In this document: positions 14,123 through 25,248 of the stretch, piece by piece
How the letters are laid out: each line of letters opens with the position of its first letter
How positions within the stretch are numbered: position 1 is the stretch's first letter
From: Ahaetulla prasina
Taxonomy: Eukaryota > Chordata > Lepidosauria > Squamata > Colubridae
Reading direction: 5' to 3'
Assembly (NCBI RefSeq): GCF_028640845.1
Contig: NC_080540.1
Location: 227,710,794-227,774,793 of the forward strand
Length of the DNA stretch: 64,000 nt
Notes under the pieces: model-generated
What the model saw: only the letters and a program-made list of their open reading frames with translations
Database searches by the model: none
Told to the model about the DNA's origin: nothing
Position numbers and translations under genes: made by a program

Positions 14123-14880
14123 GTTTTCGTAGATTTTCACGGGTATAGGTATGCAAGTCAGCGTATTCGGGTCTTTTCCTGTGTAAGGTTGAGAGTATCT
14201 TGGCGACGTTTCAATGAGGTCCCACTCGTCATCTTCAGGCTGGTGCTTACGGCTTCATGCTTGTGCGAGCAAAGCGTGGTCGGAGCTGCTGTCTCTATAA
14301 ATACTGATGGGGAAGTGTGGAGTGCTGGCTTTGTTGCTGTAAGTGGGTCGGTTGGCTGTGTTGTTACATCTTGATTGGTTGATGGAGTTGATGTTTGCAG
14401 ATTAGGCTGTTTCGTAGCATCCTGTGTGCACATTAGTCTTAACGACCTGGGTAATGGGCTGTGCTGCAACATCCTGGGCAGATAGCTGTAATGCAGCACC
14501 CTGGGCTTTGGCCTGGCTCCGAGTCTGAGGTCCTGTCATGTGTTCATGGCATGTGTCAGCTTGCTTTGCATGGGGGTCGTAGGGAGGTGCAGCAGCTGGT
14601 GATGCCACCGTGGACTGGCTTCTGGATGGTGGTTGTATTTCGTCTATGGGATGAGTTTGGGTTTGAATCTGGTGAGGATGACTGGTGGTGGCATCATGTG
14701 TTTACCTGTGTCCAGTGTCAATTTTTGTGGCTGGGACTCATTTGTTGATTAGGGCTAGTTTCCAGATGTCTGGTAGGCGGGAGGTATCGTCACGTTTATT
14801 CATGTTGTGGGAGTGTTTCTCTATTTCGATGGCTTCCATAATTATTCTCTTTTTGTAGTGTTCAGTTTTGGAGATTGATT
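14123..14880 (-). mobile_element. Penelope-like element, 3' portion, minus copy (family A)
   Basis: On the minus strand from about 14,880 the sequence encodes HYKKRIIMEAIEIEKH, then NMNKRDDTSRLP, then IWKLALINK and a stop. This matches the C-terminal tail that follows the GIY-YIG nuclease in Penelope-like reverse transcriptases. After the stop comes a long stop-poor 3' region rich in Thr/Gln codons. Then comes a hammerhead-like core: CTGAAGA (complement of 14,232-14,238), a hairpin, and GAAACGTC (complement of about 14,205-14,212). The copy is 5' truncated and faces a plus copy on its right. The family name is from recognition of the nuclease tail and overall layout, not from a search. Confidence 0.65.
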
Positions 14881-14910
14881 TTGGAGAAACCAAATTATGT
14901 CACAGCACTA

Positions 14911-15830
14911 GAGCTCAGGATGTTGCAGCACAGCCCATTACCCAGGTTGTTAAGACTAATGAGTACACAGCTAGGACCACACCTACACAGGATGCTACGA
15001 AACAGCCCACTAATCTGCAAACATCAACTCCATCAACCAATCAAGATGTAACAACACAGCCAACCGACCCGCTTACAGCAACAAAGCCAGCACTCCACAC
15101 CTCCCCAGCCATGAAAATTGACACTGGACCCAGGACAACACATGACAATACATGACCAATCATCCTCACCAGATTCAAACCCAAACCCATCCCACAGACG
15201 AAACACAACCACCATCCAGAAGCCGGACCATGCTGGCACCACTGCTGCTACGCCCTCCTCCGATCCCCACACAAAGCAAGCTGACACACGCCAGGAACAC
15301 ATGACAAGACCTCGGATTCGGAGCCAAACCAAAACCCGGGATGCTGCATCACAGCCATCTGCTCAAGACATCACATCACAGAACTCCAGAGGCCACAACA
15401 CCAAAGCTCAGGACATTACAACACAACCTACTACCCAGGATGTTACAACACAAGACTCAGGAGGTCACATTCCCAGAACTCAGGACATTTCCAGGAAGCC
15501 CATTGCCACTACAGGAGGTCACATTCCCAGAACTCAGGATGTTTCCACACAGCCCATTAACCAGGTCATTACAACACAAAAGACTAGGACCATACCCACA
15601 CAGGATGCTACGAAACAGCCGACCAATCTGCAAACACCCACTCCATCTACCAATCAAGATGCAACCACACAGCCAACCAACCCGCTCACAGCAACACTCC
15701 CATCTCCCCACCAGTATATATAGAGAGATGGCAGCTCCGACCATCGAGCTCGCACAAGCATGAAGCCGAAAGCACCAGCCTGAAGATGATGAGTGAGACC
15801 TCGTCGGGACTGAATATGCCAAGACCTACA

Positions 15831-15832
<2 letters not shown>
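14911..15832 (+). mobile_element. Penelope-like element, plus-strand tandem 3' pieces (family A)
   Basis: A 3' fragment (14,911-15,113) is followed without a gap by a second piece that starts again further upstream in the element (15,114-15,832). The block beginning 'gatgctacgaaacagcc' therefore occurs at about 14,989 and about 15,604, and a third time on the minus strand near 14,410. Short internal repeats carry motifs such as 'tcacattcccagaactcagga' (15,466 and 15,516). The hammerhead-like CTGAAGA is at 15,780-15,786, but the GAAA that should follow is changed to GGGA, so this copy looks broken. A Thr/Gln-rich open frame here is non-coding 3' sequence. Confidence 0.6.

Positions 15833-15875
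<43 letters not shown>
15833..15875. repeat. (CA)n microsatellite
   Basis: Pure CA run directly after the plus-strand Penelope-like end, which ends 'ccaagacctacactc'. Confidence 0.97.
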
Positions 15876-15877
<2 letters not shown>

Positions 15878-16241
15878 TATGTTGCATCTTCTATTTATGG
15901 AACAAACAACTTGATTGTTGTACATCCATCCAGAGCCATCTGCAGCTAGCTCCAATGATGCTAAAATGGCTAGCCCAATGATTCACACAAATTATGGGCA
16001 GGGGGGGGGACACACAAATTATGTGAGGGGAGGAGTTACAACACAATTCACATTTGGACATCTCCCCACTTCTGGGGCTGTCTCTGTGAAGTCAGTAAAT
16101 TGCACCTGCTCAAATTTGCTTCTTTTGCATATACAAAACAAAATAAAAGATCCTTATTTCTTTGCAATTGGCCCAGACTTAGTAAAGATAAGAAACAATC
16201 CAATGTGAAAAGAGAAAAAGAGAAAATGTGACTTGACTTGT

Positions 16242-16331
16242 CCATTCTATAGGCCAGTGATGGTTAACCTTTTTGGTGCCAAGTAGCCATTCTATAGGCC
16301 AGTGATGGTTAACCTTTTTGGTGCCAAGTAG
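16242..16331. repeat. Tandem duplication of a 45-bp hAT end
   Basis: The unit begins 'ccattctataggccagtgat' and is repeated exactly once at an offset of 45 bp (16,242-16,286 and 16,287-16,331). Each unit includes the 8-bp target site ctataggc and the first 32 bp of the hAT element. Confidence 0.95.
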
Positions 16332-16707
16332 CCAAAGTACCCATGGGCGCACGCGAATGCTCCTACGCGTGCCTGAACCCCCAAAATTCAATGTGAGTGT
16401 CCCCCGTGCATGTGCCCCCCCATGCATGCGCCCCACCCCCCTGCGCCCTGTTTTGGCTTCCAGGTTGGTGCAGGTCCAAAACGAGGTAAATGCCCATGCG
16501 CATGCCTGAACCCCCAAAATGCAATGTGAGCATCCTCCGCATGCACACACACCCCGTGCATGCGCGGCAGAGACCCAAAGACCAGCTAGCCAGTGGGAAG
16601 CATGTGTTCATGCACGGTGGAGCTGGGCTGGGGCAACAGCTGGCATGCTTGCTCAGAGGGCTCTGTGTGCCACCTGTGGCATACGTGCCATAGGTTCACC
16701 ATCACGG
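16255..16707. mobile_element. Non-autonomous hAT element with 8-bp target duplication
   Basis: The left end is CAGTGATGGTTAACCTTTTT and the right end is ATAGGTTCACCATCACGG, an inverted pair with small differences. The 8-bp sequence ctataggc flanks it at 16,247-16,254 and 16,708-16,715, and again before the duplicated left end (16,292-16,299). The interior is GC-rich with CpG and 'gcatgcgc' words and encodes no transposase. A left-end relative sits at 38,005. Confidence 0.85.
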
Positions 16708-16872
16708 CTATAGGCAAAGAGACCAGGAATTAATCTCAATTAATTTGAAAAATATTCAATTTTTTTCATGCTTTACAACATGTTAATTAAAAAAACAAAA
16801 TTCCCACAACTTTGTTTAGAGGGAAAGATTTATTGATAGAATATTGATTGTATTTGAGTAAAGGTTTTTTTT

Positions 16873-17255
16873 TTTTAATTCAAAAAGTTTTACAATTTTT
16901 TTTTTCCCCTTTCCCCCCAATCCCCCTCCCTTCACAAACCCCCTCCCCCCTCCCCCCCTGACTTCCCGGAACAAGCACAAGGTATAGTTAAAAATAAAAC
17001 ATATGCTAAAAAAAATTTCCCCCAAAACTATTATACCAATTTTCCCTCTCTAGCTCTGACTTCCTCCTTACATAACCAAAATCCTTCAAAAAAATTAACA
17101 ATAAACAGTAATAAAATATATAAGTCAATAGAACAAATTAATCCTAAAGTATTTAAAACCAGCTAAAGCATAAAAATCCAATCCAATTCAGAGAATATCT
17201 CCCTTATAGCTTCTATAACCATATAATTTTCCCCCCAAGTCTTTCTTACATAAGA
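16873..17255 (-). mobile_element. LINE-1 3' end (5'-truncated insertion)
   Basis: The + strand begins with a T run and then a long C-rich pyrimidine tract (16,900-16,965). On the minus strand this is a G-rich polypurine tract followed by A-rich sequence, the layout of L1 3' UTRs. The flanks repeat gagtaaaggtttttttt at 16,856-16,872 and 17,256-17,272, a 17-bp target duplication of the kind left by L1. The interior has no coding sequence, so the copy is truncated within the 3' UTR. The L1 name comes from the layout. Confidence 0.65.
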
Positions 17256-18825
17256 GAGTAAAGGTTTTTTTTATTTTTAGTCTCTCACAGAACCCCATCA
17301 ATTTCCCAGAGAACATATTTTGGAAAAGAGGTAATTAGTATTAAAAGATCAGGCGAACTCATAAGACACTTCTCACCTACTTTTAATTACAAACCCTATT
17401 ATAACTTTTGTGATTAATTTTACTCTATAGTTCTTGCACTTATTTTCAGAGTTAATTTTTGAGAAAGAAAAGCATCAGCAATATTCCAACAGGCTGGTAT
17501 TATGCTTTACCACAATGCTGAACATGCTATGAGAGATGTCCAAGGAAGGTGAAATTCACGATGTAGTTCCATCAGTCATAGCTGATCATAGCTGTCATAG
17601 CTGTTTGGTTGGCTTGCTGATGCCATTTAAATTTACTTTCAGATATTTTTAGTGATTGGCAGCTGGAACAATTGATTAAGAGAGACAGATGAACATATTG
17701 GAAACTCTTATTGCTTTCGTGAATAAGAGCCAGTGAAATCCACAAAGCAATGAATGTGAGCTATGGATTAAAATCTGTTTGGTAAAGGAGAAGGTCTTTG
17801 CACCAGATCTTTTCCCTGCCAAAGAGCTGCCTCTTTCCTAATTCAGAAACAGTTTCTCATTTTAAAAAAATTGTTTTGTTCTCTTAAAAATGAAATAGAG
17901 ATGACTGCCATTATTTGCATTTATTTATGACAGGATATCTTAAATCTTTTATTTTCCACAATATAAGCGGAACACAGTTTCCTTTTGTTAGCTGCTTACT
18001 CTAGTGGGGGGAGGAATATTTTAATTGTAAAATGAGTAGTATTGCATATTTTAATCATGGATTTTTTTTTTAGATATTTTGAGTTAATCGATCTATGAAG
18101 TTTTTGTGTAAGCAGTTAACCTGATGCTACACACAACTGGTCAGAAATAAGTCATTTTAATTGGTTTTATGTCAAAATAAATAAGTAAAAGTAAGCAGTC
18201 TTAAGAGTTACCTAATGAGAATTAGCACCATCAAAATCACTACGAAGTTCGTATTCATAAATATGAAACTTTTAAGTTATGTATAAATATGTAATTGGCT
18301 ATAAGAGCTATGGATTCTGAGGACAAAAATCTGTTTAAGTATTTTATTTTATTTTTAATTTTGGTCCAAATGGCTGCTTTCCTTTTCTAGTAAATAGGAG
18401 AAGGTACTCTTTTTCATTCTAAGTCTTCACTCTACATTAGAGAGCATAGTATCATTATTTTAAAAGCTGAAAATATGAAACTCAAATTATGAAAATGCAA
18501 TTTAATTTAAGCCTTAAATATATCCACCATTTTCAAAGCGGGCAGAAAATTGTTGCCATGGGGGACCCAATTAGTTACAAAGCCAGTACTTTTCTCTGCT
18601 ACCCTTTCAGTCCTCTTTTCCAAAAACTGGCCCCATCCTTTTCATTTTCTAAGAAAACTTTGATGCCCAGAAGTATTTAAGGAAATAGAGGATGCTGAAG
18701 ACTGACATCAATTACTTTGCAGCAAGACAACTTCCCATTCATAACAACAGCCACAACATATGTAAATAATTAAATAGGCCAAGGAATATGAAAAGAGAGA
18801 TATCTGTGAGCGCAATGATATAATT

Positions 18826-19147
18826 CAGGGGTCTGCAACCTTAAACACTCAAAGAGCCATTTGGACTGTTTCCCACAGAAAAGAAAACACCGGGAGCCAC
18901 AAAACCCTTCCTATGCCTGACTATTTCTTGGGTGGCCACAAAACTAGCATATATAGTTGAATTTAATGTTCTGTTTTCTTCTGAAACTTTTCTTTTCTTG
19001 GATTTATCCATGGTTGGCCAACCAGGAGTTGAGAAGCTTAATAAATCGCGTGCCAGTGGATATTGCACATTGGTGGCTGTGACTCATATTTTGAGTGACA
19101 GGGAGCTGTAGCAGAGGGGTGAAAGAGCCACCTGGGGCTGACCCCTG
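18826..19147. mobile_element. Non-autonomous hAT element with 8-bp target duplication
   Basis: The left end CAGGGGTCTGCAACCTTAAA and the right end GGGGCTGACCCCTG form the terminal inverted repeat of a hAT element of the 'caggggtcggcaacc' type. Flanks are atataatt (18,818-18,825) and gtataatt (19,148-19,155), 7 of 8 matching. It is 322 bp long and carries no transposase; a 75-codon frame inside it is chance. Confidence 0.85.
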
Positions 19148-20389
19148 GTATAATTAGTTGCAGTGTTGTGAAGCTGCTCGATTTAGTTAATAAATACATT
19201 CCAAAACATTAAAAAGTAATTTTCATTTATTCAGTGCAATATGCCTTGGCACTCCTAAACTGCAGTGGCTGTCAGTTTGAACAGTACAATTCAAATGATA
19301 GTTCCATTTGTTCCATTCCTCAGACATAAAAGAGAAATCTTTATAGTACTTTTACATTTTGCTTATAAAATATAGCTAGGTATATTTAAAGTGAGAAGAG
19401 TTTTTTATTTAATCTGAAAAATAGCGTACAAATAACACACTTAGGACAATGAATTTCAACATTACCAGTAATTAAGATGAGAAAAGATGGCAATTCTATA
19501 TTTGGAAAAAAAATATTTAAATTACAGAGTACTTTCTGTTCTTAGAGGAAAAGTGTTCTTAAGCATTAATTTGGCAACAGTTTAAGAATGCTATCTCTCA
19601 TCTCTTAATTGTAAATGCAATAACATTATCCATCACCTCTATGTATTTTTTTCTTTTTCTTTTGGAATACATAAATATGAAGCCTCATACAGACATGCTT
19701 TGTTCCTAATAGATTATGTATGAGTTGAGAAGCATCCAAATGATGAGGTATTATACAATGACTGCATAATTTTTACTAAATATTTATTACAATTGTTTTT
19801 TTTGTCTCTGTCTCTCTTCTTCCTTTCTCTAACACACATTCACAAATATGCATACACACCTACACACCATGTGTAGACATGTGGATGTACATTTAGAGAT
19901 AAAGAGATGGTATCTTCAGTTCCCAAAGATTTACTTGGTTTCATACAATAGCTCTGTGTGTATGTACGCACACATGTGTTTATGCATGCAGTGGAAGGAG
20001 AGATTTTGGATTCCTTTCCCTCTTTCTCTTTCCTTCTCTTGCAGGTACAGACCCACCTCTTCCTTGTACTTGTAAAAGTAGCATTTACACTTATAGCAAA
20101 TATCCTATTCATACCCAAGGTATATTTGTTCCCCTTGTAAATCAGAATACCCCTCTCATCCACCAAGAAGGAAAAGGCTTGTTAAATCTCTTCTGCCCGC
20201 ATCACTCTTTCAATCCCACCTAAGGAACTTACTCACATCTAAAAGAAAATTGGAAATAAATTAAGACTGGATAAAACAATATTCACACAGTTCATGGAAA
20301 ACCAGCCTCTCTCTCTTTTTCTGAAGTTGACGCATAAGTGTTATTCCTTAAGTCTTTAAACATTATAACTTTTGGGAGAATTTCCCTGG

Positions 20390-20870
20390 GTCCTCTTACT
20401 TCTGAGCCGGGAAAAGACCACGAATAATCAAGACGCAAGGCGAGCTGCTGAAAAAGAGGTTTCTCTTTTTATTCCAAAAACGATACTGGGAGTTTGTTTT
20501 TGGGACAGCTGGTGATTCACTGGTAGATCAGCGAGATTTTTATAACATTTTGAGTCCTTTGTGCTATGTTTGTGAAGGAAATGTGGATGTGATAAATGAT
20601 TTTATGACCGAGGAACAAAGGGAAATATCTTCCTAGTTATCTTCCTTATCACTAAAGGTTTTCCTGTGGTGCATATGTCACCGTCATCTTTAGAGGTAGG
20701 AAGTTTGGGCATAAGTGTTACATTCTCATGCCTTTTATTCTCCTTTGCTTTCTGTGATCAATCTCCTGCCTACGATCCTACCGCTTTGAGCAATCCCAGC
20801 ATTTTGAGTTTATTGCCTTTTTCCAGCTTTTGAGGTCACCGGATACATTTTTCTCCACCTTAATTTGTCA
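20390..20870 (-). mobile_element. Probable solo LTR remnant, minus strand
   Basis: Read on the minus strand there is a TATA-like 'gttataaaaatctcgctg', then about 90 nt further a polyadenylation signal within GGAATAAAAAGAG, then a U5-like segment 'gcgtcttgattattcgtg'. That spacing resembles an LTR promoter, R and U5. Terminal TG and CA and a target duplication could not be placed, so the ends are approximate. No internal retroviral sequence is present. Confidence 0.4.
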
Positions 20871-23636
20871 TTGAAACAATGTATCTTATGAATGGAGACA
20901 AGGCCTCTGCCGCAATAAGCATTTCCACAGCGGTCGGCAACAAACGGTTTAAAAGAAATGAGAAGGGCAGGGGTATTTTCCCATGGGGATTTCTTTTCAT
21001 TTCATAGGGAATTTTCTGGTGGGGTTTTTCATCTAACCCAGTAGGGGTCAAATTTGGGGGGTGTCAAAATAAACTGTACATAACCCCCACCCCAAAAACA
21101 GTACTGTATCTGCAGTCTCAGGGAACTCTAAAGCTGTGAAGGTTCTTTTAGAAATAAATCATAAAGAAAGTATGCACAGGAGCCATGAAATGCTGATAGG
21201 CTGGTAGGGTAGGTAAAAGAAATTCAAAACATAATAGATCGTTCTATTCTAGAGTGAAATAAATTATTTTGGAAGCTGGTGGAACTGAATGCCAAAGCAA
21301 AAATGTGTTCCAGATCTTCTTATTAATTAATATTAGTAATGGTGACAAAATCGGGCAACCCACATCCCCAGTTCAGCATCAGCTTGCCTATATTGCTTGT
21401 TGCTAGGAGATAAATTACAAAGGAGGAATGTTGACTTCATACTTTTTAGCTGGCTGTTCCTGGAAACACAATGTTGGACTCTAAATGAACCTTTGGCTTG
21501 TTCCAGCACTTCAGTGCATCAATTTATGGTCCTTCACCATGACATAGTAAAACTAGCTAGATTAAATATACAAAACATATCCCTTTACCAAAATAGTGGC
21601 AGTAATTATTTCATACAAAATCATATCAAAACAGTCTCGGCATCCCAACTGGCACCAGTCACATTCCAATAACAAAAGAAAAATTTCCCATGTCTTTATG
21701 GACAAGCATAAAGAACCATTTCCTTCCTTCGTATTAATGCTGTCAGCATGTCCATTACTATTATTCTTCATTATTCTTTTAACCACTCCTTGCTGAAGTG
21801 TTTGATTACAATGTCTTGCTGTTCAAGTGACAGTAGTGATTACAATTTTCCACCAGTCAAAATGCCTTGTTCTTTTAGTAATATTTAATAAACAATGGAT
21901 GTATGGGGAAATCAAAATTTATTTTATGTTTTCATAGTGGTTTGTAATACCAGTTTCCAGGAATTTGTTATCTCTAGAATTAACATCACAGTGCCTCTCT
22001 TATCCCCGAAGGACGCACTTGAACAATTTTTATTTAATTATTGAAAAGGGGACTCAAAGAAACTGAGCTTTTAACAAGAACTGGGAGCCAGGGAAAGACA
22101 TTTTCATCACTCCCAGCCTAGGCTGACTGAGGAATGGGGGTAGGCATTATGACGACTGAGAGGATATAAGAATCAGGATGATATGTATGGAAACTGTAAA
22201 CTGGAGAAAGGCCATAGGGCTAGAAGGAGGACAAAAATGGGAAATAAGAAGGACTATTTTGTGTATATATCTTATGTCTTGAGATTAGTAGCTGAGTGCA
22301 TTTGTGCATTTTGATACTGACATCCCTTTATTAGAGTATATAAACTTTTCCCTTAAAACTAATTGAAATAATGAGTTTTAACCCACAGAGACCCTAGGAG
22401 TGAAATCTTCTTCTGCCAAACATGAATTCCATTGTCCATTTTAACGTCTAACTCTTCCGTCAGTCTATTTCTTCAACCAAATTTATAGGACTTTACCATG
22501 ATGACTTTATAATTTTATAATTTAAGCAACTCTTCAAATTATGCCTCTGGATTTCTGTTATGATGTGACAACTCATTTACACATATTTTAAAATAAAACT
22601 AAGTTTTTTCTAGTTCTGCAATTGTATGGTGGGGTTGCCATTAAGTGGAGATCTACAGTTTAATAACATATTTCCAATATTTGCTTCTTTAATATTTTTA
22701 GAGAATGCATGATGGTAGAATTAAGAGTTTGAATTATGGAATCCTAGATAGGATTTTATGTCACTAAGTCTTACTTAAGATTGGAATCCAAATAGAAGTG
22801 GGAATTCTAGCCAAGATGGAAGGGCGTTACTTTCAGTTAATTTCCACTGCTTTTTATGAGTTTAAAATTATAAATGCTTGTAGAAGAATAATTGGTAAGC
22901 ATAATAATTTGTATCTTCTTTGACTGCTAAGTTTGGACTTTGTAGGAGGAGATATATCTCGAAATACAAGAAGTAATTTCCCCCTATATTCTGCTGAAAA
23001 AAAACCTTACATGTAATTGTTTTAAAAAAACTAATTATTTCTGATGATCTTGGTCCAACTGAAATATCGGCTCAACTTTTTCCAGCTCCAAATTTTGATG
23101 TGGAATTGAGCCAAGTATCATAATTTCAGCTACTCATTATATGTAATATAAGTACTGTATATCCTTAGAGCTGATAAACTCAGGTAAAAATTGAATCTAT
23201 GCAGAAGGAAATTAAAGAACTTAATGAATGGATATTTTGATCTTTTGGGGTTAGGGTTAGCTTTCAGTAAGGGCAAGCATATCAGATGGTTGTATGTCAA
23301 GAGAAACTCATTCAATTCCAAGCCCATTAATTAAGGAAAACGTTCTGAACTTTGAGTTTTCCTTAAGCAGTTGAGCAAGATGAGTAACCTCTAGGGATTG
23401 TTACGGAGAAATGTTTTTCAGGAATGTTTTCTCTTAAAGATTTAAGTATGGTATAATGTATTGTAAAACTAAATCCCTAAAATTTGAAGTGCATCTGTAA
23501 ATGGAATGTAGCAAAAAATGTTTTTAAAAAGATATTGCTTTGATGAAATGTTACTTTCTTGGCTTTTAAACTGGCTCTTATTGAACAAAGAGACTACTAG
23601 ATGACATGATTGTTTAAAAGCTGTTCAAAAATTGAA

Positions 23637-23727
23637 TTGTACTACTGTTAATAGTATATATACTACTGTTAACAGTATATATATATACTGTTAATAGTAT
23701 ATATAATTATATATATATAATTGCTCC
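23637..23727. repeat. TA-rich palindromic stretch
   Basis: Repeated 'actgttaatagtatatata' units (three variants) followed by TATATAATTATATA. The Penelope-like end is inserted between this and the TA run on the right, so both may derive from one AT microsatellite. Confidence 0.8.
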
Positions 23728-23862
23728 CAGAAGCACGAAGCTGAAGCCTGAAGATGACGAATGAGACTTCGTCGAAACGTCGCCAAGACACTTCCAATTT
23801 TACGCGGGAGAAAACCCGAATAACCAAAGACCTACATACAAACACCCACGAAAACCTCAGAA

Positions 23863-23868
<6 letters not shown>
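23728..23868 (+). mobile_element. Penelope-like element 3' end (family A), single copy
   Basis: A short 3' end of the same family as the 14-15.8 kb locus. The hammerhead-like core is well preserved: CTGAAGA at 23,748-23,754, one extra T, a 6-bp stem GACGAA/TTCGTC (23,756-23,761 and 23,768-23,773), then GAAACGTCGCC at 23,774-23,784. The element then reads 'aagacacttccaattttacg' and ends near 'cacgaaaacctcagaaaac' against a TA microsatellite. TA-rich sequence also lies on its left side. Confidence 0.65.
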
Positions 23869-23929
<61 letters not shown>

Positions 23930-23972
23930 AATATAAATTATATATTTATATATAAATATAAATTATATATAT
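23869..23972. repeat. (TA)n microsatellite and AT-rich tail
   Basis: Uninterrupted TA from 23,869 to about 23,924, then diverged TATA/AAAT sequence. Confidence 0.95.
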
Positions 23973-23994
23973 AGTATGTATACTTATGATTGTT

Positions 23995-24232
23995 GCTGTG
24001 TCCCAATAGCAGTAGCACTTAGACATATACCGCTTCATAGTGCTTTACAGCCCTTTCTATGCAGTTTACAGAGTCTGCCTATTGCCTCCAACAATCTGGG
24101 TTCTCATTTTACTGACCTTGGAAGGACGGAAGGTTGAGTCAACCCTGAGCTGCCGAACTGCTAGCAGCCGGCAGTAAGCAGAAATAACCTACAGTACTGC
24201 ATTCAAACCGCTGTGCCACCACGTTTTTATAA
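23995..24232 (-). mobile_element. Sauria-like tRNA-derived SINE, antisense
   Basis: On the minus strand it starts 'gtggcacagcggtttgaatg', continues with 'ggttgactcaaccttccgtc' and 'gtaaaatgagaacccagatt', and ends 'gctactgctattggg'. This is the common squamate tRNA-related SINE with its central conserved block. The copy is nearly complete and moderately diverged. The related copy at 53.3 kb shares the central block but has an L2-type tail. Confidence 0.75.
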
Positions 24233-24521
24233 TTATGCATTGTATTTCATCTCGTTATAATGTACTTTTTCCTTTTATTTTCATACTTAGTATGTTTGTT
24301 TTCCTTTTTGAAAATTATAGTAAAGACTTTTTTTTTAAAAAGGAGTCCAGATAAATCATCCCATGCAGATGGTTCTCTAGGCTCTGTTTACATATAACTG
24401 TATGTAAAGGAAGCTCCCTGTGTTTCTGCGATTATTTTTGAAAATCAAAAGAATCCATGATTGAATGACAAATCTAAACGTGCCTTTCATATTAACTGTG
24501 AATGCTTTTGCATGGTTACAG

Positions 24522-24669
24522 CTACCATGTTCTCCAGCACCCATTCAAATCAAAGTGGAACTGCTGTGGGCAATGAACCCCCCTCGCATGCTGTGAGCCT
24601 CTCTTCACCAAGGCCCAGTATTCACAAGAGCCCTCACAACCCATCAACTGCAGATCCGGGAACAGAGAG
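24522..24669 (+). CDS. GLIS3: GLIS3 exon, Ser/Pro/Asn-rich linker
   Basis: 148 nt; enters after one base (completing an Ala codon) and leaves after two bases. The product reads ATMFSSTHSNQSGTAVGNEP and ends SPHNPSTADPGTER, a low-complexity linker of the C-terminal half. The SPHNPS and A-D-x-G-x-E-R stretches match what I recall of mammalian GLIS3, whereas the middle is diverged. The acceptor is 'ggttacag' at 24,514-24,521 with a weak pyrimidine tract, and the donor is GTAAGG at 24,670. The phases fit both neighbours. Confidence 0.92.
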
Positions 24670-25159
24670 GTAAGGCCGTTTTCCCTACCATCCAGCCCCC
24701 CACCCCAACCCCACTTCTTGTGTCTGATCATTTTGAATAGAAGAAATTGCCGAAGGATTATCATCTCAAGGTTTCAAAGATAGAAAGCAAGTGGAGACTA
24801 CACGAAGAGTGTCTAGCCCAATTTCCTAGTGAAATTCAAAAGTAAGAAATCCTCAGATATCAAAATATTTCTTAAAGGAAAAATCTTCCTGAGATATTGT
24901 GTATATGATATATTCCAAAAACATTTTCATTAATAACTGACTATTGGTACTAAAGAATGATTTTGTAAAACCAAGCAGTAGCTTCTCAAGGACGAAATAG
25001 AAAAGACTGTTGGCAATGTGAGTCCTCAGGATGGGCCTCCGCAGCATTTCCTAGTCTGTAATTACAATGTTCAGTGGCTTGCATGTTTCTACTTGGTTTT
25101 GCTGTAGCAGTCCTATCCTTTTGTCTTTAAATATTTGGCAATATATGTTTGTAATAGAA

Positions 25160-25160
25160 A

Positions 25161-25247
<87 letters not shown>

Positions 25248-25248
25248 T
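25160..25248. repeat. (AAT)n microsatellite, expanded LINE tail
   Basis: About 29 ATA/AAT units joined directly to the 3' end of the minus-strand L2 copy, so the array is the expanded (ATT)n tail of that insertion. Confidence 0.95.

Larger units (their letters stand above)
12027..24521 (+). other. GLIS3: GLIS3 intron (12.5 kb)
   Basis: Contains a Tigger-like element (13.7-14.0 kb), a head-to-head Penelope-like locus (14.1-15.8 kb), hAT elements (16.3-16.7 and 18.8-19.1 kb), an L1 3' end (16.9-17.3 kb), a probable LTR (20.4-20.9 kb), a Penelope-like 3' end (23.7 kb), a TA microsatellite and a SINE (24.0-24.2 kb). The stretches 12,030-13,700, 17,280-18,820, 19,160-20,380 and 20,900-23,630 show nothing I can identify apart from a pyrimidine- and CA-rich patch near 19.8 kb. 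Confidence 0.85.

Noticed and set aside
15460..15560. CRISPR-like spaced repeats
   Set aside because: Two imperfect repeats inside a retroelement in vertebrate DNA; there is no regular spacing and no cas gene.
15118..15723. 201-codon Thr/Gln-rich frame with repeats such as QDVTTQ
   Set aside because: It looks like a repetitive secreted protein, but it lies in the 3' non-coding part of a Penelope-like element, after the stop of the nuclease tail, and the same sequence occurs inverted nearby.
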